Shown: positions 8,456-17,122 of the stretch, piece by piece
Position numbering within the stretch: the first letter of the stretch is position 1
Layout of the letters: each line of letters opens with the position of its first letter
Assembly (NCBI GenBank): GCA_963749715.1
Contig: CAVVNR010000008.1
Span: 186,001 to 250,000, forward strand
Length of the DNA: 64,000 nucleotides
Direction of reading: 5' to 3'
Source: Roseiarcus sp963749715
GTDB taxonomy: Bacteria; Pseudomonadota; Alphaproteobacteria; Rhizobiales; Beijerinckiaceae
Translations under genes and position numbers: made by a program
Notes under the pieces: model-generated
The model's database searches: none
Told to the model about the DNA's origin: nothing
The model's input: the letters and a program-made list of their open reading frames with translations, nothing else

Positions 8456-9778
8456 ATGGAGACTTCGTTGAGCAAGCGCTTTTTCGGCGACATCGGCCCC
8501 GTGCGTTTCGAGGGCCCGAAAAGCGACAATCCTTACGCGTTCCGTCACTACGATCCGAAGCGCGTCGTCATGGGCAAGACGATGGCGGAGCATCTGCGTC
8601 CCGCGGTCTGCTACTGGCACAACTTCGCCTGGCTCGGCACCGACATGTTCGGCGCGCCGACCTTCGAGCGGCCGTGGGACGGCGAAACGATGAAAGGCGC
8701 GCACTTGAAGGCGGACGCGGCCTTCGAGATGTTCTCGACCCTCGGCTTTCCGTTCTTCGCTTTCCATGACCGCGACGTCGTTCCGGAGGGCGCGGATCTC
8801 GCCGAGTTCGGCAAGAACCTCTCGGAGATGACCGATATTTTCGCCAAGAAGATGGAGGCGACGGGGGTCAAGCTCCTGTGGGGCACCGCCAACCTCTTCA
8901 GCCATCCCCGCTACATGTCGGGCGCCGCGACCAATCCCGATCCGGACGTATTCGCCTACGCCGCGGCGCAGGTGAAAAACGTCCTCGACGCCACGCACAA
9001 GCTCGACGGCGCCAACTATGTGCTGTGGGGCGGCCGCGAGGGCTACGAAACGCTGCTCAACACCGACCTCCGGCGCGAGCAGGAGCAGCTCGGCCGCTTT
9101 TTGTCGATGGTCGTCGACTATAAGCACAAGATCGGCTTCAAGGGCGTGATTCTGGTCGAGCCCAAGCCGCAGGAGCCGACCAAGCATCAATACGACTTCG
9201 ACGTCGCGACCGTATTCGGCTTCCTGCAGCGCTTCGGCCTCGAGCGTGAGGTCAAGCTCAACATCGAGGTCGGCCATGCGGTGCTCGCCCATCATTCCTT
9301 CGAGCACGAGGTCGCGCTCGCGACCTCGCTAGGGATGCTCGGTTCGGTCGACGCCAACCGCAACGACTATCAGTCGGGTTGGGATACCGATCAGTTCCCG
9401 AACAATGCCGCCGAGCTCGTGCCGGCGCTCTATTTCATCCTCAAGTCCGGCGGCATCGCGCCGGGCGGCTTCAACTTCGATTCGAAGGTGCGCCGCCAGT
9501 CGATCGATCCGGGCGATCTCTTGCTTGGCCATATCGGCGGCATCGACGCCTGCGCTGCGGCGCTGGTGGCGGCCGCGCATCTGATCGAGGACGGCAAGTT
9601 CGACGCAGCTCGCGCCGAGCGTTACGCCGGCTGGGATAAGCGCGAGGCTCAAGCGATGCTGAAGAAAGGCGCGACGCTGGAATCGATCGCCGCCCGCGTC
9701 GCCAAGGAGAAGATCGAGCCGAAGCCGAAGTCGGGACGGCAGGAATTCTACGAGAACCTGCTCAACCGCTATCTCTGA
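8456..9778 (+). CDS. xylA: Xylose isomerase
   Basis: XylA interconverts D-xylose and D-xylulose in the cytoplasm using two divalent metals. The 440-residue protein has the family signatures FFAFHDRDVVPEG (catalytic His and Asp), NIEVGHAVLAHHSFEHE, VDANRNDYQSGWDTDQFP and GGFNFDSKVRRQS, in the correct order and spacing for the long class II enzyme. The chosen start is ATG 8456; a TTG 12 bases later, preceded by GGAGA, would give MSKRFFGDI and is equally plausible. xylB, a xylose transporter and a regulator are not next to it, so the isomerase stands alone here. Confidence 0.95.
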   Translation: METSLSKRFFGDIGPVRFEGPKSDNPYAFRHYDPKRVVMGKTMAEHLRPAVCYWHNFAWLGTDMFGAPTFERPWDGETMKGAHLKADAAFEMFSTLGFPFFAFHDRDVVPEGADLAEFGKNLSEMTDIFAKKMEATGVKLLWGTANLFSHPRYMSGAATNPDPDVFAYAAAQVKNVLDATHKLDGANYVLWGGREGYETLLNTDLRREQEQLGRFLSMVVDYKHKIGFKGVILVEPKPQEPTKHQYDFDVATVFGFLQRFGLEREVKLNIEVGHAVLAHHSFEHEVALATSLGMLGSVDANRNDYQSGWDTDQFPNNAAELVPALYFILKSGGIAPGGFNFDSKVRRQSIDPGDLLLGHIGGIDACAAALVAAAHLIEDGKFDAARAERYAGWDKREAQAMLKKGATLESIAARVAKEKIEPKPKSGRQEFYENLLNRYL

Positions 9779-9798
9779 GGCCCGGCGGCAAGGGCGCT

Positions 9799-10200
9799 AT
9801 GCAGGGACGTGAGACCGTTCGGCGCCTTGCTTCAATCGGGGTTGTCGCGCTGGCCCTCGAGACGCGAGCTGAGGCCGCCGAGGCGCCAACGGTCGCCCGC
9901 GTCCATGGAATCGCGACGGGGCTCGCCGCCTGCTGGCGTCCGCCGCACGATGACGATCAAGTCACGGTCAGCGTCAGCTTCACGCGGGACGGCGCCGTCA
10001 TAGGCGAGCCGAGGATCGTCTTTGTGCGGTCGAGCGGCGGCCGGGCCGACGACGCCGCGCTTGCCGATTCCATGAGGGCAGCGATCCGCGATTGCACGCC
10101 GTTGCATTTCTCCGCCCGGCTCGGCGCGGCGATCGCCGGGCAGGTTCTGGCGATTCGCTTCATCGGCCGCAGCCGGGCGACCATCGTCGCCCCGCCTTGA
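9799..10200 (+). CDS. Small secreted protein with TolA-C-like domain
   Basis: The 133-residue protein has a short hydrophobic N-terminus ending near TRAEAAEAP, probably a signal peptide. The remainder matches the pattern of the TolA C-terminal domain found twice in the tol operon: LAACWRPP, then FTRDGAVIGEPRIVF, AAIRDCTPLHF and a final LAIRFIGR strand. The two cysteines sit at the same places as in the TolA domains. It is 20 bases after xylA, so it may be cotranscribed, although no functional link to xylose is evident. It could bind a Tol or other envelope partner. Function is unknown and the similarity is judged by eye. Confidence 0.65.
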   Translation: MQGRETVRRLASIGVVALALETRAEAAEAPTVARVHGIATGLAACWRPPHDDDQVTVSVSFTRDGAVIGEPRIVFVRSSGGRADDAALADSMRAAIRDCTPLHFSARLGAAIAGQVLAIRFIGRSRATIVAPP

Positions 10201-10366
10201 TGAATGCCCGGCCCTCGTGTGGCGAGAGAGGCTCCCGCTGGTTCGCCGGGGGAGCCCCGGACGAAATGGTTTGAGATTGCGCCAATCGATTTACCCAATC
10301 TTCGCGTCTCGGCGGGATGCTTTCGAGGACCGGCGTCGCGACCCCATGGCGCTGGGCGGAGGCGTA

Positions 10367-10909
10367 ATGTTTGGGCGCGTGATTTTTGTCGCGACGCTGG
10401 GCGCGGGAGCGGCGCTGCTTGGCTCGTTCTCGCTGCTGGACCGGCTGCCCGCGGCTGCGCCGGTCGCCGCCGCGCCCGCTCCTGCCGCCGACGCGGCCAA
10501 TGCGCCGTCGTTGGAGGCTCCGAGCCGCGACTCGTCCGGCTATCGCGAGGCGATGCTCGAGGCCGACGCGCGCGGCCAGTACGCGGCCGACACGCTCATC
10601 AATGGCCTGCCCGTGCGCATGCTCGTCGACACCGGCGCAAGCGATGTCGTGGTCTCCGCTTCGACCGCCGCCCGGCTCGGCCTTCGCCCATCGGAAGGGC
10701 GCCGGCGATTGATCCAGACGGCCAACGGCAAGTCGACGGCTTCGCCGGCCGTCCTCAACCAGCTGAGCTTCGGCGGCCTCTACATGAACGACGTCGAGGC
10801 GCTCGTTCTGACGCCCGAGGCGGGCGAGGTGAATTTGCTCGGCGAGAGTTTTCTCAGGCGCCTCGTCAGCGTCGAGCAGCGGAACGGACTGCTGATCCTG
10901 CGCCAGTAG
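10367..10909 (+). CDS. Retropepsin-like aspartic protease (clan AA, TIGR02281 type)
   Basis: The 180-residue product has one N-terminal membrane segment (VIFVATLGAGAALLGSFSLL), a Pro/Ala-rich linker and a single retropepsin-like domain. The active-site motif is MLVDTGASDVVVS, and the family's second conserved part, NLLGESFLRRL, follows near the C-terminus. Such proteins presumably act as homodimers on the periplasmic side; their substrates are unknown. The ATG at 10367 is selected because GGAGG lies at 10358-10362 and it starts the membrane helix cleanly; an upstream ATG at 10346 is possible. Confidence 0.85.
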   Translation: MFGRVIFVATLGAGAALLGSFSLLDRLPAAAPVAAAPAPAADAANAPSLEAPSRDSSGYREAMLEADARGQYAADTLINGLPVRMLVDTGASDVVVSASTAARLGLRPSEGRRRLIQTANGKSTASPAVLNQLSFGGLYMNDVEALVLTPEAGEVNLLGESFLRRLVSVEQRNGLLILRQ

Positions 10910-11335
10910 CCGAAGCGTTCTGCGGGCCGTACGGCGCCCAGCCTGTTCGCAAAAGGGCTCAACCGCCGCGAACCCGGGCGACGTCCTACAACTCCTGATC
11001 AACGGATGCGGCCCAGTGGTGACAATGCCTTGTTTTTGTCGATGATGTGCGCAAGCGAATCCGAGCTCTGGCGGGGCGAGAACGAGGTCGACCGGAAGCG
11101 CTCGACGTGCGGCGAGCCTAGTCGCGATGGCGGTTGCCATTTGATATTTACGCATCTCGAACGGAAATGTTCCTATCGTCTGTTGTCGATTTTTTCGAGC
11201 AATTGCTTCTGGAAAAACAGAAGCCGTGCTAGGATGTCTTTCGCCATGACCCCGCCATCGACAAGCTGCACGGAACGAGAGCGATGAACGTCGCACGAAC
11301 CGAGTTCGCCTTCAGTCCAGACTGTAGGTCGATAT
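10910..11335. other. Gene-poor region
   Basis: About 425 bases lie between the retropepsin-like gene and the dispersed repeat. Base composition is lower in GC than the neighbouring genes. Short frames exist on both strands, including one encoding AKDILARLLFFQKQLLEKID on the minus strand, but none is long or recognisable. I see no RNA gene or terminator that I would defend. Confidence 0.4.
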
Positions 11336-11540
11336 TTATTCGCAAAGCAAAGGACGAGAAAGAAAAAAATGTTCCGGGATCAGCATATCCCATTGAAAAG
11401 GCTCAAAACGGCGAAGGAAATCCATGGAAATCCAAGCCATTTTTCTTTCAGAGTCTTTGGGGGGCCTTGGCCGGGCTTGGCTGGATTTCGAAGTATTTGG
11501 GTTTAATTTGGAAAGGCCTAGATGAAACAGAAAGTCGATG
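11336..11540 (-). repeat. Dispersed extragenic repeat, copy 1
   Basis: Read on the minus strand, this stretch contains CCAAG/GCCAAG-rich DNA followed by a block that in one frame encodes AWISMDFLRRFEPFQW. The block at 11384-11450 aligns with the minus strand near 36955-37010: both run AAAAT-G-C/G-TGGATTT, TGG-TTT, TTCG-CCG, then TTTTCAA-GGG-TA and GCCGA or GCTGA. By eye about two thirds of the bases agree over some 65 positions. The copy lies just beyond the stop of the LuxC-like gene. It is probably a member of a repeat family scattered through this genome, not a gene; its mobility mechanism is unknown. Confidence 0.55.
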
Positions 11541-11559
11541 GATAATAGCGCGCGCCGCC

Positions 11560-12789
11560 TCAAGAAATCCGCACCAGTCGGGTCAGCTCGAACGGGATGT
11601 CGTAGCCGTCCCAGATGAAGTCGAAGTCGAGCGCCGTCCCGATCGGCGCCCAGCGCGAGCCGCCGAGCCCGGCGCGAGATGCGGCGACCGTTTCGATGTC
11701 GCCGCGCTCCCAGCCGAAATAGGTGATCGTCTGATCGCTCTCGCGGATGAAGCTTACGACCTCGTCCAGCGAACGAACGAAGACGACGCTGAGAAATCCC
11801 CCGCCGACCCGGATCTCCTGTCGCTGCGGCGCGCTCGCTACGATGCTTGTCAATTGCGTGTTTCGCCAATGGACCGACGAGGCGCGCCCGTTCGCAGCGG
11901 CGTAAAACCCGGCCGTCATCTTGCCGATCGCGTGTCCGACCCGGCCCGCCGGGTCATCCATCGTCGATTCGAGCGCGGTGGCGTCGAGGAGCCGCTGGAC
12001 CGCCGGGGCATGAGCCGCGGCGTCGCCGACGACATAGAGCGCATGCGGGGACGAACAGGCCATCTGGTCGAAGACGAATATGTCGTTGTGGAGCTTCCTG
12101 GCGAGCCCCTTGAGATCGGCGCCGCTCAGTTCATCGAGCGCAGCGCCGTTGATTGTCGAGAACGAAAACCGGTCGCCGAACCAGATCGACTTTCCTCCGT
12201 TGCGCAAGGGCAGAGGCGCGAACAGCGCGACCTTTGCGTCGCCGCCCCAAACGACGCGCGCGTCGCTGAGAGCGGAGATTTTCGCCCCAAGGCCGCTTTG
12301 CGACGGGTAGTGGACGAACAGTTGCGTCTCGTCCGCCGAGGCCTCAAGACGTTCGACAAAAAGTTCGACGATCGCTCGCATCCGCGCGCTGACCTCATGC
12401 GGCAGCCGCACGATATTGGCGTTTCCAGCCAGATAGGAGAGCACCCACGAATAGAGAAAGACCGTCTCGACATTTTGCGGCGGCAGATGGAAGACGAGGC
12501 CGCGCGGCCGCGCCAAAGTGTTATGAGGCACGCGCGCCGCGAAGCTGGCGGCGAGCTTCGCCAGCGCGGCGCGGCGCGTCCAAAAGGCGAAATGGGCCGC
12601 GGGGCCGGAGGCAGCCGATCGCCGCGGGCCGAGCAGGGTTTCGGCGACCCCGGCGACCAGATCGACCCGCTCGGGCGCGAACGGCGCCGCAAGGCGGCGG
12701 CGCGCCTCGTCGAGCTTCGCCACGAGCGCCTTGTTGTCGACGGCGGTTTCGCGTGCGCCTGCGCCATAGGCGATGACCTCGGTCAGCAT
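11560..12789 (-). CDS. LuxC-like acyl-CoA/acyl-ACP reductase
   Basis: LuxC-family reductases take an acyl group on an internal cysteine and reduce it with NADPH to an aldehyde. The 409-residue protein matches the family in length and in blocks such as VFHLPPQNVETVFLYSW, LAGNANIVRLP, FDQMACSSPHALYVVG (the Cys in ACSSP is the likely nucleophile) and TITYFGW. It ends the leftward operon and follows the LuxE-like gene by 19 bases. No luciferase genes (luxAB) are present, so the aldehyde or thioester chemistry probably serves another product, perhaps a surface glycan or lipid. Confidence 0.88.
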   Translation of the reverse strand: MLTEVIAYGAGARETAVDNKALVAKLDEARRRLAAPFAPERVDLVAGVAETLLGPRRSAASGPAAHFAFWTRRAALAKLAASFAARVPHNTLARPRGLVFHLPPQNVETVFLYSWVLSYLAGNANIVRLPHEVSARMRAIVELFVERLEASADETQLFVHYPSQSGLGAKISALSDARVVWGGDAKVALFAPLPLRNGGKSIWFGDRFSFSTINGAALDELSGADLKGLARKLHNDIFVFDQMACSSPHALYVVGDAAAHAPAVQRLLDATALESTMDDPAGRVGHAIGKMTAGFYAAANGRASSVHWRNTQLTSIVASAPQRQEIRVGGGFLSVVFVRSLDEVVSFIRESDQTITYFGWERGDIETVAASRAGLGGSRWAPIGTALDFDFIWDGYDIPFELTRLVRIS

Positions 12790-12808
12790 TCGTCCCGCCT
12801 TGGCCGGG

Positions 12809-13864
12809 TCATGCCGCGATCACGTCGCTGCAGCCTCTCAGCTCCGTCTTCGGGGCGCGCCCGGAAACCCGAATGGCTTTGCCGAGACGGCCGCCGCTTC
12901 CCGCGTCAATCGTCGCCACGACGCCCAGATCCTCGGTCAGCACGCTGTGGCCGGGATAGGATCGCGGCAACAGCGAAACGACCTGAATGACGCCTTCTTC
13001 TCCAACCCGCGCCGGTTCCCAGCTGTGCGGCCGTCTGACGATGACGTCGGTGAAATTCGGCGGATAGAGCAGCCCGTCCGGTCCCTCGACGAACACCGAG
13101 CCGATCTGCTCGACGAACCCATAGAAGTTGAAAATGTTTTCAAGACCGAACCGGCGTTTCAGCGCCTCCCGAAACTCGGCGTTCGAAACCCTTTGAGCCT
13201 CGAGCTTTTTCCATCCGCCGGAGTGAATGAGGATGGCGGCCGAAAGATCGAGCTCGGAGTCGGCAAAGGTCCGATAAAGCTTGTCCCAAACGAGAAACGT
13301 AAAGCCGAAAATGAGGAACGGCTCCCTGCCGTGCGTTCGGACAAAAGCCTCGACGGACTCCTTATCGATCTCCAATTGCGAATCGAGGGCGAAGGTCGTC
13401 TTGGCGCCGAACTTCATCATCCCCAGCACCCCGCCGCCGCGGGCGGTCAGGTCCGTCGCCTTGATTACGTCTTTGGCGTCGATCGCCAGGAACGGCAGGC
13501 GACGGGTTCCAAGAATGGGACGAAACGTGGCGACCAGCGCCTCCGACTGGCGGCGCGCCGTCTCGTTGTCGATCACGATCTGGCTCGTTCGCTGGCCGGT
13601 CGTGCCGCTCGAGCGCATCACGAACGAGGGCGCCGCCGTGCTTTTCAGCTCCATTTCCTTGAACAGGCTGACCGGCAGATAGGGAATCTCCGAGATGTGG
13701 TCATAGGTCTTGAGCCCGCCCCAGGCGGCCTCGAGGATCCGGGCGTATTCAGGGCTCTGCTCATAGTGGTGACGCGTAAGGTCGTTGAGGCCCTCGAGCA
13801 GCAAGGCCTCCTTCTCGGACTGACGCAGCGAATAGGGCGGATGTTTGAGGAGGCGCTCAAACAC
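12809..13864 (-). CDS. LuxE-like acyl-protein synthetase
   Basis: LuxE enzymes activate a fatty acid with ATP and pass the acyl group through their own cysteine to the LuxC reductase. The 351-residue product carries the AMP-site motif MRSSGTTGQRTSQIV, then LIHSGGWKKLE, FYGFVEQIGSVF and VLTEDLGVV, all family features. A cysteine lies close to the C-terminus (RGCSDV), matching the position of the acyl-accepting cysteine known in Vibrio LuxE. The gene start overlaps the end of the preceding AMP ligase gene by 8 bases, consistent with one operon. The acyl substrate is unknown. Confidence 0.88.
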   Translation of the reverse strand: MFERLLKHPPYSLRQSEKEALLLEGLNDLTRHHYEQSPEYARILEAAWGGLKTYDHISEIPYLPVSLFKEMELKSTAAPSFVMRSSGTTGQRTSQIVIDNETARRQSEALVATFRPILGTRRLPFLAIDAKDVIKATDLTARGGGVLGMMKFGAKTTFALDSQLEIDKESVEAFVRTHGREPFLIFGFTFLVWDKLYRTFADSELDLSAAILIHSGGWKKLEAQRVSNAEFREALKRRFGLENIFNFYGFVEQIGSVFVEGPDGLLYPPNFTDVIVRRPHSWEPARVGEEGVIQVVSLLPRSYPGHSVLTEDLGVVATIDAGSGGRLGKAIRVSGRAPKTELRGCSDVIAA

Positions 13865-15329
13865 GCAGGCTATCTTTCAGTTGCGCGTAATCGACCTTGC
13901 CGCTCGCGCCGCGAGGGATTTGCGCGATGCGCAACAGGGAAAAGCTTGAAATGGGGACCTTGTAGTCGGCGGCCAGTTCCCTGATCCGGGTTTTCAGCCC
14001 TATTTCCAAATCCTGCTCATGAACGACGGCGATCCTTTCCCCAAGGTCAAGGCAAGCGACGGAGCAGACGGCGAACAGCTCCTGTTCGATTTCGTCGAGG
14101 CCGAGCCGGTATCCGGCGATCTTCGCGAAGCGCTTGGCGCGGCCGGTCAAAAAGAGAAACCCGTCCGCGTCCATGCGCCCGAGGTCGCCGGTTTCGAGGC
14201 GCCCCTTGAGTTCGTCGCCCTTGCCAAGGTCCGACCGGGAGATGGCGTAGCTCAGCATGACGTTGGGGCCTTCGTATACCACGCTTCCGACGCTGTCGGC
14301 CGCGAGCGGCGCGCCCTTCTCGTCGATGATCGACAATCTGCCGCCGGGAAGCGCCACGCCGACCGAGCCCGCTTTTCGCGAAAAATCCGCGTGCTGCAAG
14401 GTCGTCATGCGCGGGGACGCCTCCGTCTGGCCGTACATCACGAAAAACCGGCCGCCGCGCCTGTCCGCCCAGTCGTGGATCTTCGTTTGAACGCGAGCAT
14501 CGAGCGCTCCACCAGCCTGGGTGAACACCTTCACCGAATCTGGGATGAGGCTCGGGCCCAGGCGCGCCAGCGCGGCATAATGAAATGGAACGCCCGGGAA
14601 ATGCGATCCCCCGACCGCGCCCATCTTCGACCAGAAGCTCGGCGAGGTGATCGAATCGTTCACAAGGTAGACCCGGCCCCCGGTCGCCAGATGCGACGTC
14701 ACGACCGAGAGCCCGTAGGAATAGTGCAAGGGTAGGTGGGCGATGCCGGTGCTGTGCTCGCCGATGGCCAGCGCTTCGGCGATTTGCCCGGCGTTCGCGA
14801 CAATTGCATTGCGCGACAGGCGCACATATTTCTGGCTGCCCGTCGTGCCCGAGGTGGAAAGAAGCAGCTGCAAGGCGGGATTAATCTCAAGTGGCGGGGG
14901 TTCGGCGTCTCTTGTCATCCATTCGACGGCGCCCGCGTGCAACTCGTAGGAGCGCCGGTCGGCGGAGACATCCATCCGGTCAAGAAGTTTTTCGCCGATG
15001 TCCCGCCACCATATGAGGAGTTCCGGTTGATACGCGTCGATGAGAGCCCTCAGCTTGTCTTCCGCGAGCGACGGATCGATGAGCGCGACCGCGTGACCGG
15101 CGGCTGCCGCCGCGAGCAGGCCGACGACCGTTTCGCAAGTGTTGCCGCAGAACAGAAAGACGAGCCGCTTTCGACCGGAGGCAATGTTTTCGGCAAGGCC
15201 GAGGCTCGCGGCGCGAAGCTCTTCTCGCGTCAGCCAAAAGTCGCGGCGATCGTCGCGAGCCGCCGGCGCCGGCTCAAGGGAGGCAATCAGCGGCAGAAGT
15301 CCGCCGCATGAAATATCCAAATCGCGCAT
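13857..15329 (-). CDS. AMP-dependent acyl ligase (ANL superfamily)
   Basis: The 490-residue protein is a member of the acyl-CoA synthetase / adenylating ligase superfamily. The ATP-binding motif is LLLSTSGTTGSQKYVRLS, the A5-type motif is MYGQTEASPRM, and the hinge region reads LETGDLGRMD followed by a C-terminal lysine segment RGASGKVDYAQL. It probably adenylates a carboxylic acid and loads it on the small ACP encoded just upstream. ATG 15329 (MRDLDIS) is chosen; an ATG 15 bases earlier is possible. The downstream LuxE-like gene overlaps it. Confidence 0.85.
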   Translation of the reverse strand: MRDLDISCGGLLPLIASLEPAPAARDDRRDFWLTREELRAASLGLAENIASGRKRLVFLFCGNTCETVVGLLAAAAAGHAVALIDPSLAEDKLRALIDAYQPELLIWWRDIGEKLLDRMDVSADRRSYELHAGAVEWMTRDAEPPPLEINPALQLLLSTSGTTGSQKYVRLSRNAIVANAGQIAEALAIGEHSTGIAHLPLHYSYGLSVVTSHLATGGRVYLVNDSITSPSFWSKMGAVGGSHFPGVPFHYAALARLGPSLIPDSVKVFTQAGGALDARVQTKIHDWADRRGGRFFVMYGQTEASPRMTTLQHADFSRKAGSVGVALPGGRLSIIDEKGAPLAADSVGSVVYEGPNVMLSYAISRSDLGKGDELKGRLETGDLGRMDADGFLFLTGRAKRFAKIAGYRLGLDEIEQELFAVCSVACLDLGERIAVVHEQDLEIGLKTRIRELAADYKVPISSFSLLRIAQIPRGASGKVDYAQLKDSLRV

Positions 15330-15453
15330 TGAATTTTGCTGCATCGCAAGTATGTTCCGCGGACCGCGGCCGGAAAGCGTTTAATTCCGGGGAACACCTG
15401 CCCCGAGCGTACCGGTTTCCGGTCCTGATGGCCTTCGAGCGCAAGGTCGGGCG

Positions 15454-15693
15454 TCAAGGGTCATTCGCGTATTTGGCCATGATCGTCACGGCCTTATCGA
15501 AGTTGCTCATATCGAGAATATCGTCCGTCTCCAGCATCGTGTCGAATTCCGATTCGAGGGCGGCGACCAGGATCATGTGACCGACCGAGGTCCAGGCGGG
15601 GTGACTTTGGTAAACGAGCTTCGACGTATTGGTCTCGTCTTCAAGGTCGAAGCTCTCCTTGAACGCGCTAAACACCCGGTCCCGTACCGTCAT
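15454..15693 (-). CDS. Acyl carrier protein
   Basis: This 79-residue acidic protein has the size and helix pattern of an ACP. The phosphopantetheine site is the Ser in WTSVGHMILVAALE, where Thr replaces the usual Asp before Ser. That variant occurs in ACPs encoded beside acyl ligases in glycan and secondary-metabolite loci. The start ATG at 15693 is favoured because GGAG lies 9 bases upstream; ATG 15702 directly abuts it. It is located between the SDR and AMP ligase genes, so it is the likely carrier for the acyl group handled by both. Confidence 0.85.
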   Translation of the reverse strand: MTVRDRVFSAFKESFDLEDETNTSKLVYQSHPAWTSVGHMILVAALESEFDTMLETDDILDMSNFDKAVTIMAKYANDP

Positions 15694-15820
15694 TGTCACC
15701 ATCTCCGCGAATAACGGTCCAAGCGGCGCATCATCGTGTCCGATAACGAAAGGTGCCGCGCGATTCGACCCGGCGCGCAAGAACGGCGCCAGCCGAGTTC
15801 GCCGCTTTGCAGGGGTCGGC

Positions 15821-16573
15821 TCATAGAACGAGGCCGCCGTCGACGCCTATGACCTGTCCGGTCACGTAGGACGAAAGGTCCGAGGCGAGAAACACGATTA
15901 CGTTGGCGACGTCCTGAGGGCTGCCCACTCGACCCATCGCGATGTGCAACTCGAGGTTCTTGCGTTTGTCCTCGGGGATGGATCTCGTCATCGAAGTGTC
16001 GATCAGGCCCGGGGCCACGGCGTTGACCCGAATATTCATCGGCGCGAGCTCCTTAGCGGCGGAAAAAGTCGCTCCAATGACTGCGGATTTTGTCGCCGAA
16101 TAGACGGTCTGGCCGCTGTTTCCCCTTCGTCCGACTATCGACGATACGTTGACGATTGATCCGCTCTTGCGCCGCGCCATGATGCGCGCCGCCAGCTGGG
16201 TGATCTTAATCAGCCCAATAACATTCACGTTGAAGAGCTCCTCGATCTCCGCATCCGAGATCATGCCGATCAGCTTGTCGCGAAGGATGCCGGCGTTGTT
16301 GACCAGGATGTCGAGGCGCTTGTGACGCGACATGGCGCTTTGTGCAATCGCGGTCGCGGTCGCGCTATCCCCCACCGACCCGTAGACCGCGGTGACGCGG
16401 TCGGGATAGGCCGCCTCCAGTTCGGCGAAACTGGCGGAGGCCTCGCTCGATGCACGCGCGTTCAGGACCACGCTGCAACCGGCCTCGAGCAGACCTTCCG
16501 CAGCGGCCCGTCCAATGCCGCGCGAGGCGCCAGTCACGACCGCCACACGGCCGCTCAAGTCGATGACCGTCAT
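15821..16573 (-). CDS. Short-chain dehydrogenase, 3-oxoacyl-ACP reductase type
   Basis: The 250-residue SDR has the NAD(P) motif TGASRGIG near residue 15, the NNAG motif, a catalytic Ser in NVSSIVGRRGNSGQ, and the YxxxK pair in VYSATKSA. The C-terminal VTGQVIGVDGG is typical of FabG-like enzymes, which reduce 3-oxoacyl-ACP to 3-hydroxyacyl-ACP with NADPH. Next to a dedicated ACP, it likely works on an ACP-bound chain, not in general fatty-acid synthesis. The gap to the ACP gene is 127 bases. Confidence 0.87.
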   Translation of the reverse strand: MTVIDLSGRVAVVTGASRGIGRAAAEGLLEAGCSVVLNARASSEASASFAELEAAYPDRVTAVYGSVGDSATATAIAQSAMSRHKRLDILVNNAGILRDKLIGMISDAEIEELFNVNVIGLIKITQLAARIMARRKSGSIVNVSSIVGRRGNSGQTVYSATKSAVIGATFSAAKELAPMNIRVNAVAPGLIDTSMTRSIPEDKRKNLELHIAMGRVGSPQDVANVIVFLASDLSSYVTGQVIGVDGGLVL

Positions 16574-16612
16574 GGGATGAGAGCGCCAGTCAATACGAGC
16601 CGCCGGTCGGGT

Positions 16613-17122
16613 TCACGAAGCCGCTTTCTCGTCGGGCGGCGGCGAAACCGTCCCGAAATCCGGTCGAACCATGCGATTGATAATGCCCCACCGCCCGGTT
16701 TGAATGCCCTTCTCGATCACCCGTGCGGGATTTCCCGACACCAGGCAGTTCGGCGGCACGTCCTTCATGACGACGCTCGCCACGGCGACAACGCAATTGT
16801 CGCCGACCTTGACCCCGGGCATGATGATGCTGTGCGCGCCGATCTGACACTCCTTTCCGATCCAAGTGTCCATGTGCAGCCGACGTGGATAGTCGTGGGT
16901 GAGAACGCAGGCGCCGAAGTTTATCGCCGTACTTTCGCCAATATGGATGCCAGCCGGGTAGCTCTTATCCAATTTTGCGGTAAACGAGATCTGGCAATCC
17001 GGCCCGATGTCCATTCCCCACAACCTATTGAAGTAAAAGCGGCGCATTCTCATGAAGAATGGCCGAAGTTCGCGGCGAACGACCGCTAGGACGCCGGTCG
17101 TGCGCAGGTCGGATAGCATCAT
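16613..17122 (-). CDS. Left-handed beta-helix acetyltransferase (hexapeptide family)
   Basis: The 169-residue protein shows hexapeptide repeats typical of LbH acyltransferases: IGPDCQISFTAKL, IHIGESTAINFGACVLTH, WIGKECQIGAHSIIMPG and VKVGDNCVVAVASVVMKD, ending VSGNPARVI. The catalytic His is likely in LTHDY. Close relatives are serine, maltose or sugar O-acetyltransferases used in polysaccharide decoration. It is the first gene of the six-gene leftward operon, 39 bases before the SDR gene. Its acceptor is unknown; the family supports an acetyl or longer acyl transfer to a hydroxyl or amine. Confidence 0.85.
   Translation of the reverse strand: MMLSDLRTTGVLAVVRRELRPFFMRMRRFYFNRLWGMDIGPDCQISFTAKLDKSYPAGIHIGESTAINFGACVLTHDYPRRLHMDTWIGKECQIGAHSIIMPGVKVGDNCVVAVASVVMKDVPPNCLVSGNPARVIEKGIQTGRWGIINRMVRPDFGTVSPPPDEKAAS

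Noticed and set aside
11006..11287. 93-codon plus-strand frame in the gap before the repeat
   Set aside because: Composition is unlike a protein and both strands have short frames of equal quality.
11284..12990. 568-codon plus-strand frame opposite the LuxC-like gene
   Set aside because: Charged low-complexity product with no motif; it mirrors the LuxC-like coding sequence and begins inside the dispersed repeat.
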